Part shown: piece by piece, positions 1 through 10,454 of the stretch
Layout of the letters: each line of letters opens with the position of its first letter
Position numbering within the stretch: the stretch's first letter is position 1
Source of the DNA: CAZJFH01 sp964545205
GTDB taxonomy: Bacteria > Pseudomonadota > Alphaproteobacteria > Rhodospirillales > Magnetospirillaceae
DNA length: 64,000 nucleotides
Reading direction: 5' to 3'
Assembly (NCBI GenBank): GCA_964545205.1
Contig: CAZJFH010000014.1
Coordinates: 1 to 64,000, forward strand
Translations under genes and position numbers: made by a program
Notes under the pieces: generated by a model
What the model was told of the DNA's origin: nothing
What the model saw: only the letters and a program-made list of their open reading frames with translations
The model's database searches: none

Positions 1-1000
<1,000 letters not shown>

Positions 1001-1006
1001 GTGGGA

Positions 1007-1486
1007 ATGGCTGCGGACACGCCGATGCGACTGGGTGTCGCCGCCTCGCGGCGGATGCGGTGCGTCGACGCGACGGAGGCCGAGAAAGCGCTTTGGCGTT
1101 CCGTTCGCGACAAGCAGTTGGGCGTGAAGTTTCGGCGCCAGCATCCGATCGGCCCGTTCATCGCGGACTTCGTCTGCATCGAGCGACGGCTGATCGTCGA
1201 GATCGACGGCGGACAGCATGGTGGTCCCGAGGACGAACGACGGACCGCTCATCTGGAGCGCCACGAGGGGTTCAAGGTGATCAGGTTCTGGAACAACGAG
1301 GTGCTGGGAAACCTCTCGGGCGTTCTGGAGACGATCGTCACGGAACTGAATACCCTCTCCCGCTTGCGGGAGAGGGAGGGGCCCGACGCGGAGCGGCGGG
1401 AGGGTGAGGGCGCCGAGACATCGGAGCGCGACCCCCACCCCGGCCCTCCCCCGCGCGCGGGGGAGGGGGAAATCGGAGGGGAATGA
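1007..1486 (+). CDS. DUF559 (Vsr/MutH-like) endonuclease-domain protein with a repeat-encoded tail
   Basis: A 159-residue protein, or 161 from a GTG at 1001. Residues about 10-115 match the DUF559 family, small proteins of the very-short-patch-repair endonuclease fold: an AEKALWRSVR segment, then FRRQHPIGPFIADFVC, then the catalytic-type LIVEIDGGQH and a FKVIRFWNNEV segment. The Asp/Glu residues expected for metal binding are present. From about residue 116 the protein is simply the translation of a dispersed palindromic repeat (1353-1467), giving a low-complexity Pro/Gly/Glu/Arg tail. It lies between liuB and liuC, with its stop two bases before the liuC start codon. No leucine-pathway role is known for this family, so it looks like an insertion into the operon. 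The true substrate is unknown. Confidence 0.8.
   Translation: MAADTPMRLGVAASRRMRCVDATEAEKALWRSVRDKQLGVKFRRQHPIGPFIADFVCIERRLIVEIDGGQHGGPEDERRTAHLERHEGFKVIRFWNNEVLGNLSGVLETIVTELNTLSRLREREGPDAERREGEGAETSERDPHPGPPPRAGEGEIGGE
1353..1467. repeat. Dispersed double-hairpin repeat, family A copy 1
   Basis: Two GC-rich palindromes bracket a G/C-biased spacer. The left one is CCCTCTCCCGC-tt-GCGGGAGAGGG (1353-1376) and the right one a 24-base perfect palindrome (1444-1467). The spacer carries GGGAGGGTGAGGGCG and CCCCCACCCCGGCC. Further copies lie at 4395-4506 and 16826-16953, all in the same orientation on this strand. This copy is fused in frame to the 3' end of the DUF559 gene and ends about 20 bases before liuC. 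Confidence 0.93.
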
Positions 1487-1487
1487 A

Positions 1488-2276
1488 ATGACCGAAGCCG
1501 TTACCGTATCCACCGACGCCCGCGGCGTCGCCACCGTCACCTTGAACCGGCCCGAGGTGCACAACGCCTTCGACGACGCGCTGATCGCGCGGCTGACCGA
1601 GGTGTTTCGCGATCTCGGCCAGAAGGACGAGGTCCGCGTCGTCGTGCTCGCCTCGGAAGGCAAGAGCTTCTCGGCCGGCGCCGACCTCAACTGGATGCGC
1701 CGCATGGCCGGCTATTCCGACGAGGAGAACCAGCGCGACGCCATGGCGCTGGCGCTGATGATGGAGGCCATCGACCGCTGCCCGAAGCCGACCGTCGCCA
1801 TCGTCCAGGGCGCGGCCTTCGGCGGCGGCGTCGGGCTGGTGTCGGCCTGCGACATCGCCATCGCCTCCGAAAAGGCCTCGTTCTCGCTGTCCGAGGTCAA
1901 GCTGGGAATCATCCCGGCGGTGATCAGCCCATACGTCGTCGCCGCCATCGGCTCCCGCGCCTGCCGGCGCTGGTTCCTGACCGGGGAGCGCTTCCCGGCC
2001 GCCGAGGCGCGGCGCATCGGCCTGATCCACGAGTGCGTTCAGGAGGACAAGCTGGACGAGGCCCGCGAGCTGATGATCTCGGCGCTGCTGTCCTGCGGGC
2101 CCAAGGCGCAAGGACACGCCAAGGAGCTGATCCACGTCGTGCGCGAATCGCCGACCGGCCCCGACCTGATGCGCTACACCGCCCGCTACATCGCCGAGGT
2201 CCGCGCCTCGCCGGAAGGGCAGGAGGGGCTGGGCGCGTTCCTGGAGAAGCGCAAGCCGAACTGGGTCGGGGAATAA
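1488..2276 (+). CDS. liuC: Methylglutaconyl-CoA hydratase (enoyl-CoA hydratase/crotonase family)
   Basis: A 262-residue crotonase-fold enzyme, the usual length. It should hydrate 3-methylglutaconyl-CoA to HMG-CoA, the step after LiuBD. Visible family features are the N-terminal VATVTLNRPEVHNAF segment, the oxyanion-hole region SFSAGADLNWM around residues 60-70, and the second oxyanion Gly segment GAAFGGGVGLVSACD with SEVKLGIIPAVISPYV after it. The ATG at 1488 was chosen because a strong GGAGGGG ribosome site precedes it and the family N-terminus starts there; the frame stays open upstream only because the repeat has no stop in it. Substrate is assigned from operon context. Confidence 0.9.
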   Translation: MTEAVTVSTDARGVATVTLNRPEVHNAFDDALIARLTEVFRDLGQKDEVRVVVLASEGKSFSAGADLNWMRRMAGYSDEENQRDAMALALMMEAIDRCPKPTVAIVQGAAFGGGVGLVSACDIAIASEKASFSLSEVKLGIIPAVISPYVVAAIGSRACRRWFLTGERFPAAEARRIGLIHECVQEDKLDEARELMISALLSCGPKAQGHAKELIHVVRESPTGPDLMRYTARYIAEVRASPEGQEGLGAFLEKRKPNWVGE

Positions 2277-2293
2277 GTGAAACGAACAAGATG

Positions 2294-2368
2294 AACCACA
2301 GAGACGCAGAGGCACAGAGAAGGCGCCGAGAGAGGAAGGTTGCTCTGTGTCTCCGTGTCTCCGTGGTT
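2294..2368. repeat. Dispersed ACCACAGAG-type inverted repeat, family B copy 1
   Basis: The left arm begins AACCACAGAGACGCAGAGG and the right arm ends TCTCCGTGTCTCCGTGGTT. Over 26 bases the arms pair with about four mismatches around a centre of roughly 23 bases. Both arms contain short near-direct repeats of a CACAGAG unit. The second copy is at 19086-19194 between sufB and sufC. This copy fills most of the gap between liuC and liuD. Confidence 0.88.
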
Positions 2369-2391
2369 CCCAAGCCGTGCCGGGAGAAGAA

Positions 2392-4389
<1,998 letters not shown>

Positions 4390-4394
4390 TCTTT

Positions 4395-4506
4395 CCCTCT
4401 CCCGCTTGCGGGAGAGGGTGGGGCCCGCGAAGCGGGAGGGTGAGGGCGGCGCTCCGGCTTCACGGCGCGGCCCCCACCCCGACCCTCCCCCGCGAGCGGG
4501 GGAGGG
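4395..4506. repeat. Dispersed double-hairpin repeat, family A copy 2
   Basis: Same design as copy 1: CCCTCTCCCGC-tt-GCGGGAGAGGG (4395-4418), a G/C-biased spacer with GGGAGGGTGAGGGCGGC, and CCCTCCCCCGC-ga-GCGGGGGAGGG (4483-4506). It fills the gap between liuD and liuE and ends 22 bases before the liuE start. An RNA copy would form two stable hairpins between the two cistrons. Confidence 0.93.
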
Positions 4507-4528
4507 AGTTCAGAGCGAGGAGCGAGAG

Positions 4529-5440
4529 ATGCTTCCCAAGCGCGTCAAGATCGTCGAGGTCGGCCCCCGCGACGGGCTGCAGAACGAGACGGCGATCGTG
4601 CCGACCGCGGTCAAGGTCGAGCTGATCGACCGGCTGTCAGCGGCCGGCCTGCCGGTGGTCGAGGCCGGCAGCTTCGTCTCGCCGAAATGGGTGCCGCAGA
4701 TGGCCGACACGCCCGAGGTGCTGGCGCGCATCAATCGGCGGCCGGGCGTCGCCTATCCGGTGCTGGTGCCCAACATGAAGGGGCTGGAGGGCGCGCTGGC
4801 CGCCGGGGTCGAGGAGATCGCGGTGTTCGGCGCCGCGTCGGAAGCGTTCTCGCACAAGAACATCAACTGCTCGATCGCCGAGAGTCTGGAGCGCTTCGCG
4901 CCCGTCGTCGCGGCGGCGCGCGACAAGGGCCTGCGGGTGCGCGGCTACGTCTCGTGCGTGCTCGGCTGCCCATACCAGGGCGCGGTGCCCGCCGAGAGCG
5001 TCGCCGCCGTCGCCGAGCGGCTGTTCGCGCTCGGCTGCTACGAGATTTCGCTGGGCGACACCATCGGCACCGGCACGCCGGCCAAGGCCCAGGCGATGGT
5101 CGATGCCGTCGCGGCGCGGCTGCCGGTCGACAGGCTGGCGGCGCATTTCCACGACACCTACGGTCAGGCGCTGGCCAACCTGTACGCGGTGATGGAACGG
5201 GGGGTGGCGGTGATCGACGCCTCGGTCGCCGGACTCGGCGGCTGTCCCTATGCCAAGGGCGCCTCGGGCAACGTCGCCACCGAGGACGTGCTCTACATGC
5301 TCGACGGCATGGGCGTCGAGACCGGCGTCGCCTTGGACGCGCTGCTCGCCGCCGGCGGCTTCATCTGCGGCCGGCTCGGGCGGGAGCCGGCCTCGAAGGT
5401 GGCGCGCGCGCTCGCGGTCGCGGCTCCAACGAAAGGGTGA
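4529..5440 (+). CDS. liuE: Hydroxymethylglutaryl-CoA lyase
   Basis: A 303-residue TIM-barrel enzyme that splits HMG-CoA into acetoacetate and acetyl-CoA, the last step of leucine breakdown. Seen: the N-terminal EVGPRDGLQNE metal/substrate motif, the metal ligands in AHFHDTYGQ (His206, His208), and the family signature VAGLGGCPYAKGASGN with catalytic Cys239. The ATG at 4529 starts just before the first barrel strand, as in the family, after a GCGAGGAGCGAG ribosome-site region. It is the last gene of the liu cluster; a 55-base gap separates it from the receiver gene. Confidence 0.95.
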   Translation: MLPKRVKIVEVGPRDGLQNETAIVPTAVKVELIDRLSAAGLPVVEAGSFVSPKWVPQMADTPEVLARINRRPGVAYPVLVPNMKGLEGALAAGVEEIAVFGAASEAFSHKNINCSIAESLERFAPVVAAARDKGLRVRGYVSCVLGCPYQGAVPAESVAAVAERLFALGCYEISLGDTIGTGTPAKAQAMVDAVAARLPVDRLAAHFHDTYGQALANLYAVMERGVAVIDASVAGLGGCPYAKGASGNVATEDVLYMLDGMGVETGVALDALLAAGGFICGRLGREPASKVARALAVAAPTKG

Positions 5441-5457
5441 CGCCCCTGCGACCTCGG

Positions 5458-5485
5458 TATATACATCAAGTCCGTTGATTTGATG
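5458..5485 (+). promoter_or_regulatory. Possible promoter and inverted repeat before the first receiver gene
   Basis: A TATATA box (5458-5463) is followed directly by CATCAA...TTGATG arms (5464-5469 and 5480-5485), with ATCAA-N5-TTGAT nested inside. No convincing -35 element is seen. This could be a -10 box with an operator just after it. Confidence 0.3.
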
Positions 5486-5495
5486 GTGCGAGGGA

Positions 5496-6041
5496 ATGCT
5501 GCCGTTCGACCCCGCTGCTCTGAAGGTGCTCGTGGTCGAGGACAGCGAGCATTTCCGCCTGTTGATCCGCACCGTCCTGCACAGCATGAACATCCGCGAC
5601 GTGCGCGAGGCGGCGGACGGCACCGAAGCGCTGGCCGTGCTGCGCGAATTCGCCGCCGACCTGCTGATTCTCGACTACAAGATGGAGCCGATGGACGGCA
5701 TCAGCTTCGTGCTGAAGCTGCGCCGCTCGGCCGAGAGCCCGAACCCCTACGTGCCGATCGTGATGGTCACCGCCTATGCCGAGGCCAGCCTGGTGCGCGA
5801 AGCGCGCGACGCCGGCATCGACGAGTTCCTGACCAAGCCGCTGTCGGCGAACGGGCTGATGACCCGCATCATCGGCGCGCTGCAGCACCGGCGCCGATTC
5901 GTGCGCAACGACACCTATGTCGGTCCCGACAGGCGGCGCCAACAGGTGGCCTTCACCGGACCCGACCGGCGCCGGCCGGCCGAGGGCGAACCGGAGGCGG
6001 GCGAATTCGCCCCTTCCGCGCAGGATCGCGTTGAGACTTGA
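5496..6041 (+). CDS. CheY-like response regulator with Arg-rich C-terminal extension
   Basis: A 181-residue protein. Residues 10-128 form one receiver domain with the full acidic and switch set: Glu15/Asp16, phospho-acceptor Asp60 in LILDYKM, Thr92 and Lys114 in TKPLS. There is no DNA-binding or enzymatic output domain. The 50-residue tail carries TYVGPDRRR and a second GPDRRR, and the next receiver has the same TYxGPDRRR element. It probably works by protein-protein contact, like CheY. Neighbours are another receiver and an Hpt protein, but no histidine kinase. Start ATG at 5496 follows a GCGAGGGA ribosome site. Confidence 0.85.
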   Translation: MLPFDPAALKVLVVEDSEHFRLLIRTVLHSMNIRDVREAADGTEALAVLREFAADLLILDYKMEPMDGISFVLKLRRSAESPNPYVPIVMVTAYAEASLVREARDAGIDEFLTKPLSANGLMTRIIGALQHRRRFVRNDTYVGPDRRRQQVAFTGPDRRRPAEGEPEAGEFAPSAQDRVET

Positions 6042-6143
6042 TATCTTTGGCTTCCTGTCCGTCCATAATGGCGATAGAATTCGGCAAAACATGATTGGTC
6101 CGACCGGATTCCACCCGTCGGAGCGGAGACGAGCGGTTCGCGT

Positions 6144-6710
6144 ATGGGCGGTTACAACCTCGACAGACTGAACTTCCTGGTCGTCGACGACAACAAGCAC
6201 ATGCGGGCGCTGGTCAAGACCATCCTGCATGCCCTGGGCTCGAAGAGCGTCGTCGAGGCGGCCGACGGCGCCGACGCGTTCAAGGAACTGCGGCACTTCC
6301 CCGCCGACATCATCATCTGCGACTGGAACATGTCGCCGCTCGACGGCCTCGACTTCGTGCGCCTGGTGCGCACCGGCAAGGACAGCCCGAATCCCTTCGC
6401 GGCGATCATCATGCTGACCGGCCACACCGAGATGCACCGCGTCGTCGAGGCGCGCGACGCCGGCGTGCACGAGTTCCTGGCCAAGCCGATCTCGGCCAAG
6501 GCGCTGTATTCGCGCATCCGCTCGATCATCGAGCGGCCGCGGCCGTTCATCCGCACGGTGACCTATTTCGGTCCCGACCGCCGCCGCAAGCAGATGGACT
6601 ACAAGGGCAAGGAGCGGCGCAAGTCGGCGGCCGCGGGCGGCGGTGCGGCGGCGGTCGATCCGGGCGGCGGCCTGAGCCAGGCCGAGATCGAGGCGCTGCT
6701 GAACGGCTAG
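6144..6710 (+). CDS. CheY-like response regulator with FliM N-terminus-like C-terminal peptide
   Basis: A 188-residue protein. Receiver domain about residues 9-130 with Asp15/Asp16, phospho-acceptor Asp60 (IIICDWNM), Thr92 and Lys114 (AKPIS). It is a paralogue of the preceding receiver and shares the TYFGPDRRR element near 140-148. A Gly/Ala linker (161-176) leads to the final residues LSQAEIEALLNG (177-188). That peptide is nearly identical to the start of flagellar FliM (LSQAEIDALLNG), known in enteric bacteria to bind phosphorylated CheY. So this receiver carries a likely CheY-docking tail. Function is inferred, and no flagellar gene is seen nearby. Confidence 0.87.
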   Translation: MGGYNLDRLNFLVVDDNKHMRALVKTILHALGSKSVVEAADGADAFKELRHFPADIIICDWNMSPLDGLDFVRLVRTGKDSPNPFAAIIMLTGHTEMHRVVEARDAGVHEFLAKPISAKALYSRIRSIIERPRPFIRTVTYFGPDRRRKQMDYKGKERRKSAAAGGGAAAVDPGGGLSQAEIEALLNG

Positions 6711-6773
6711 GCTTGCGGCGGCGGCGGGCGTCCTGCCATAACTAGCCGCTGGGATTCACACGAGGGCAGCAGG

Positions 6774-7265
6774 ATGAGCGGCGACGACCACGAAATCATC
6801 AATCCGCCCAGCACCCTGAAGAACAAGGTCACCTACAGCGCGAGCGGCGTGGATCTGGCGATGCTGGAAAAGGCCGAGGAGATCATCGCCGGCCTGCAGG
6901 GCAGCTACCTCGAGTGGGTGCAGGAGGATCTCGAAAAGCTGCAGGCGCTGTTCGACCAGGCCCAGGCGACCGCGCCCGACCAGCGGACCGGACTGCTGTC
7001 CGAGATTTTCCGCATCGCCCATGACATCAAGGGCCAGGGCGGCAGCTTCGGCTACGACCTGATGACGGCGGTCGGCAACCAGCTCTGCCGCTTCGTCGAA
7101 AAGCTGGAGCGGGTCGGCGATGCCGAGCTCGAGGTGATCAAGCTGCACCTCGATTCGATGCGCCTGATCATCGGCGAGCGCATGGAAGGCTCGGGCGGCA
7201 AGGCCGGCGAGGAAATGGTCGCCGGCCTGCAGGCGGTCATCGCCAAGCTGCAGCAGAAGAAGTAG
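6774..7265 (+). CDS. Histidine phosphotransfer (Hpt) domain protein
   Basis: A 163-residue, mostly helical protein. The Hpt core is visible around residues 75-125 with the phosphorylatable site IAHDIKGQGGSFGYDL (His83, Lys86, Gly87) and a following helix typical of the four-helix bundle. There is no kinase or receiver domain attached. It follows two receivers on the same strand with a 63-base gap, so the three genes plausibly form a phosphorelay whose kinase is elsewhere. The N-terminal 70 residues are not recognised. A TGA-to-gene convergence with sseA follows after only 10 bases. Confidence 0.82.
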   Translation: MSGDDHEIINPPSTLKNKVTYSASGVDLAMLEKAEEIIAGLQGSYLEWVQEDLEKLQALFDQAQATAPDQRTGLLSEIFRIAHDIKGQGGSFGYDLMTAVGNQLCRFVEKLERVGDAELEVIKLHLDSMRLIIGERMEGSGGKAGEEMVAGLQAVIAKLQQKK

Positions 7266-7275
7266 CGCTCCCGCC

Positions 7276-8133
7276 TCACCCCGTCTCGACCGGCGTGTCG
7301 TCGCGCGCCCCCCATTCCGCCCACGAGCCGTCGTAGACCGAATGGCGCTTGTGCCCGACCAGGTGCAGGGCCAGCGCCAGCACGCAGGCGGTGACGCCCG
7401 AGCCGCACGAGCAGACCACCGGACGGTCGAGGTCGACGCCGCCGCGGCGGAACGCCTCGATCAGCTTGTCGTAGGGCTGCATCTTGCGGGTGCGCTCGTC
7501 GATCAGCTCGGTGAAGGGCACGTTGAAACTGCCGGGGATGCGGCCGACCTTCTTGACCGGCCACAGCTCGGGATCGGTGCCGCGGAACCGGCCGGGGGCG
7601 CGGGCGTCGACGACCTGCTCGCGCTTGCTCTCCAGATTGGCCAGCAGGTCCTCGGTGGTGCGCAGCAGGGTGGTGTCGACGCGGGCCATGAAGTGGCGCT
7701 CGCGCGGCATCGGCGGCATGTCGTCGACTCGGCGCTGCTCGCGCAGCCAAGTCGGGAAGCCGCCGTCGACCACGGCGACGTCGTTGTGGCCGAACAGCCG
7801 GAACATCCACCACACCCGCGCCGCGGCGCTGGCGAAGCCGGTGCCGTCATAGACGACGACGCGGTTGCCGCTGCCCAGGCCAAGCTTGCGGACCTTGCTG
7901 GCGAACTTCTCGGGCGGCGGCACCATGTGCGGATAGGGCGTGGCGTCGGCGGCGATCTCGTCGATGTCGAAGAACACGGCGCCGGGGATGTGCTCGGCCT
8001 GGTATTCGTCGCGCGCGTCGCGGTTCTGGATCGGCAGGTAATAGCTGGCGTCCACCACCCGCACGTCCGGCGCCGACAGGTGGGACTCCAGCCAGTCGGT
8101 GCCGACCAGCGCGTCGGGATTCGCGTAATTCAT
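7276..8133 (-). CDS. sseA: 3-mercaptopyruvate sulfurtransferase (two rhodanese domains)
   Basis: A 285-residue protein of the usual SseA/TST length. An N-terminal inactive rhodanese domain (about 5-140) carries DEYQAEHIPGAVFFDIDEIAA. The C-terminal domain (about 150-280) has RFRGTDPELWP and the active loop CGSGVTA with catalytic Cys243. The CGSG(V/I)T loop favours 3-mercaptopyruvate over thiosulfate as donor. It lies 22 bases downstream of the cysteine synthase gene, forming a sulfur-metabolism pair. Confidence 0.92.
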   Translation of the reverse strand: MNYANPDALVGTDWLESHLSAPDVRVVDASYYLPIQNRDARDEYQAEHIPGAVFFDIDEIAADATPYPHMVPPPEKFASKVRKLGLGSGNRVVVYDGTGFASAAARVWWMFRLFGHNDVAVVDGGFPTWLREQRRVDDMPPMPRERHFMARVDTTLLRTTEDLLANLESKREQVVDARAPGRFRGTDPELWPVKKVGRIPGSFNVPFTELIDERTRKMQPYDKLIEAFRRGGVDLDRPVVCSCGSGVTACVLALALHLVGHKRHSVYDGSWAEWGARDDTPVETG

Positions 8134-8155
8134 CGACCGTTCGCCTCGTTCGTTC

Positions 8156-9160
8156 TCAGGACAGCCAAGCCGGCACGGGCAGATCGCGCGCGCGCAGGAA
8201 CTCGGGATTGAACATCTTGCTTTGATAACGCATCGCGCCGTCGGCGAGAATGGTCACGACGACGTGACCCGGGCCGAGATCGCGCGCCACCTTCATCGCC
8301 GCCATCACGTTGATGCCCGACGACAGCCCCAGCATCAGGCCCTCGTTGGCGATCAGGTCGTAGAGCACCGGCAGCGCCTCGGCGTCGGTCACCCGCAACG
8401 CGTCGTCGATGGGCGCGCCGTCGACATTGCCGGTGACGCGGCCCTGGCCGATGCCTTCGGTGATCGAGCTGCCTTCGGACTTCAACTCGCCCGTCTTGAT
8501 CCACGAATACAGCGCCGCCCCCATCGGATCGGCGAGCACGGTGCGGACGTGGCGCTTGCGCTCCTTCAGCGCCATCGCGACGCCGGCCAGCGTGCCGCCG
8601 GTGCCGACCGCGCAGGTGAAGGCGTCGACCTTGCCGCCGGTCTGGTCCCAGATCTCGGCGCCGGTGGTGGCGCGGTGGCCCTCGCGGTTGGCGACGTTGT
8701 CGAACTGGTTGGCCCAGACGGCGCCGTTCGGCTCGCTGGCCGCCAGCTCGCCGGCCAGGCGCTCGGCGAAGCGGACGTAGTTGTTGGGGTCCTTGTAGGG
8801 CACCGCCGGCACCAGGCGCACATCGGCGCCGCAGGCGCGCAGCGTGTCGATCTTCTCCTGGCTCTGGGTCTCGGGCACGACGATGACCGTGCGATAGCCC
8901 AGCGCGTTGGCGACCAGGGCGAGGCCGATGCCGGTGTTGCCGGCCGTGCCCTCGACGATGACGCCGCCGGGCTTCAGCAGGCCCTTGGCCTCGGCGTCGC
9001 GCACCAGCGCCAGCGCCGCGCGGTCCTTGACCGAGCCGCCGGGATTGAGGAACTCGGCCTTGCCCAGGATGGTGCAGCCGGTGGCCTCGGAGGCTTGCCG
9101 CAGCTTGATCAGCGGCGTGCGGCCGATGCTGTCGAGAAAACCGTCGCGGATGTCGGTCAT
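8156..9160 (-). CDS. cysK: Cysteine synthase A (O-acetylserine sulfhydrylase family)
   Basis: A 334-residue fold-type II PLP enzyme making cysteine from O-acetylserine and sulfide. Visible: SIGRTPLIKL, the PLP lysine in NPGGSVKDR (Lys45), the substrate loop EGTAGNTGIGLA, the phosphate-binding GTGGTLAG and the SSGINV segment. Start at 9160 follows AGGAGCGCCC; a longer open frame upstream lacks family similarity. A cystathionine beta-synthase-like activity cannot be excluded, because this long subfamily is variable. Probably co-transcribed with sseA. Confidence 0.9.
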   Translation of the reverse strand: MTDIRDGFLDSIGRTPLIKLRQASEATGCTILGKAEFLNPGGSVKDRAALALVRDAEAKGLLKPGGVIVEGTAGNTGIGLALVANALGYRTVIVVPETQSQEKIDTLRACGADVRLVPAVPYKDPNNYVRFAERLAGELAASEPNGAVWANQFDNVANREGHRATTGAEIWDQTGGKVDAFTCAVGTGGTLAGVAMALKERKRHVRTVLADPMGAALYSWIKTGELKSEGSSITEGIGQGRVTGNVDGAPIDDALRVTDAEALPVLYDLIANEGLMLGLSSGINVMAAMKVARDLGPGHVVVTILADGAMRYQSKMFNPEFLRARDLPVPAWLS

Positions 9161-9212
9161 GGGCGCTCCTGCGGCAGTGGAAACGCGAGAGTAAGCGGGC
9201 CGTCCGGCACGA

Positions 9213-9827
9213 TCAACCCGGCCGGTCGTCTGCCCACCGCCTGCGCAGGCCATCGCGATTCAGCGACAGCCACTGCAGGGCGATGATGGTGACCGCATTG
9301 GCGACGCGGCCGTCGGCGATCATGGCGATCGCCTCGTCGGCCGGCATCACCGAGACGCGGATGTCCTCGTCCTCGCTGCCGACGCCGTGCAGGCCGCCGA
9401 GGCCGGCGCTGTCGACGCGGCCGCAGAACAGGGCGCAGGTCTCGCTGGTGCCGCCAGGGCTGACCAGATAGCGGGTGATCGGCACCAGCTCGCCCAGGGT
9501 GCAGCCGGCCTCCTCGACCGCCTCGCGCCGGACCACCTCCTCGGCGGCCTCGCCGGGCTCGATGATGCCTGCCACCGTCTCGATCTGCCAAGGCGGCAGG
9601 CCCGCGGCCAGGGCGCCGATCCGGAACTGTTCGATCAGCGCCACCGTGTCGCGCGCGGGATCGTAGGGCAGCACCGCCGCCGCGTGGCCGCGCTCGAACA
9701 CCTCGCGGGTGACCGGTCGGCTCCAGCCGCCGTCGAACCGGCGGTGGCGCAGGCTGTAGCGGTCGATCCGGAAATAGCCCTGAAAGGGCGTGGTCTTCGC
9801 GATGATCTCGACGTCATCGGCGGCCAT
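9213..9827 (-). CDS. nudF: ADP-ribose pyrophosphatase (Nudix hydrolase)
   Basis: A 204-residue Nudix protein, probably hydrolysing ADP-ribose to AMP and ribose-5-phosphate. The Nudix box occupies about residues 87-109 (G-x5-E-x7-REAVEEAG). The upstream ALIEQFRIGAL and downstream YLVSPGGTSE segments are typical of the NudF/TrgB subgroup. The ATG at 9827 follows CGAGGAGGAC. Same strand as cysK but 52 bases away; its stop and the cysK start flank a short gap. Confidence 0.88.
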   Translation of the reverse strand: MAADDVEIIAKTTPFQGYFRIDRYSLRHRRFDGGWSRPVTREVFERGHAAAVLPYDPARDTVALIEQFRIGALAAGLPPWQIETVAGIIEPGEAAEEVVRREAVEEAGCTLGELVPITRYLVSPGGTSETCALFCGRVDSAGLGGLHGVGSEDEDIRVSVMPADEAIAMIADGRVANAVTIIALQWLSLNRDGLRRRWADDRPG

Positions 9828-9908
9828 GGCGTCCTCCTCGGCGGGTCGGCCCGGTTTACCCGCTGGCGCGGCGGCCGGCAAGCGCGGCGCCGTCTCGTCG
9901 CGGAAAGT

Positions 9909-9936
9909 TTGACTCATACCAAAGAATGGTGATGAT
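9909..9936 (+). promoter_or_regulatory. Possible promoter of the hemerythrin-receiver operon
   Basis: TTGACT (9909-9914), a 16-base spacer, then GATGAT (9931-9936). It lies 45 bases before the hemerythrin start. The -35 match is good and the -10 match moderate. Confidence 0.4.
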
Positions 9937-9980
9937 CGGAGCGACGAGCCAGTCTTCGGCGACGGGGGGAACCGAGCACG

Positions 9981-10454
9981 ATGACAACCGGACCTGAAAC
10001 GGGCGCGCCGCGCTGGAGCGAGGCGCTGAGCGTCGGCGTGCCCGAAATCGACGCCGACCACAAGCTGCTGTTCGACCTCGTGGACCAGGCGCGCGCGGCG
10101 ATCGACGGCGCCGAGGTGGAATCGGTGCTGCCTTGCGTCCTCGCGGCGCTGATCGACTACACCGACTACCACTTCGCCCGCGAGGAGCGGATGCAGCAGG
10201 CGATCGGATTTTCCGAGGCCCGGGCGCACCGCGACCAGCACGAGATGCTGCGCCAGCGCGTTCGCGCCTTCGCCGCCGCCCTCGACGTCGGCGAGTTCGA
10301 CCCGATCGCGCTGATCAGCTTCCTGGAAGCCTGGCTGGTCGAGCACATCGTCCGTCAGGACATGCGCTTCAAGCCGCTGGCGAACGGCAATCCGGCGGCG
10401 CGGCGAGCGGCGGCTTCGGTCGGCATCGAGTTCTTCATGGAGGCGGCGTCATGA
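9981..10454 (+). CDS. Bacteriohemerythrin
   Basis: A 157-residue single-domain hemerythrin that should bind O2 (or NO) at a di-iron centre. All expected ligands are in register: His27 in DADHKLL, His64 and Glu68 in HFAREERM, His83 and His87 in HRDQHEM, His122 and Asp127 in EHIVRQDMRF. No membrane or signalling domain is fused. Its last codons overlap the start of the next receiver gene by four bases (ATGA), so the two proteins are translationally coupled. That suggests an oxygen- or iron-linked signalling pair rather than simple O2 storage. Confidence 0.92.
   Translation: MTTGPETGAPRWSEALSVGVPEIDADHKLLFDLVDQARAAIDGAEVESVLPCVLAALIDYTDYHFAREERMQQAIGFSEARAHRDQHEMLRQRVRAFAAALDVGEFDPIALISFLEAWLVEHIVRQDMRFKPLANGNPAARRAAASVGIEFFMEAAS

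Noticed and set aside
1353..1467. Palindromic repeats as CRISPR or rho-independent terminators
   Set aside because: There are no regular unique spacers, and no T-runs follow the hairpins. They lie inside operons whose downstream genes must be expressed.
1007..1486. DUF559 gene as part of a restriction-modification or defence island
   Set aside because: No methyltransferase, helicase or other defence gene is nearby; the flanking genes are all leucine catabolism.
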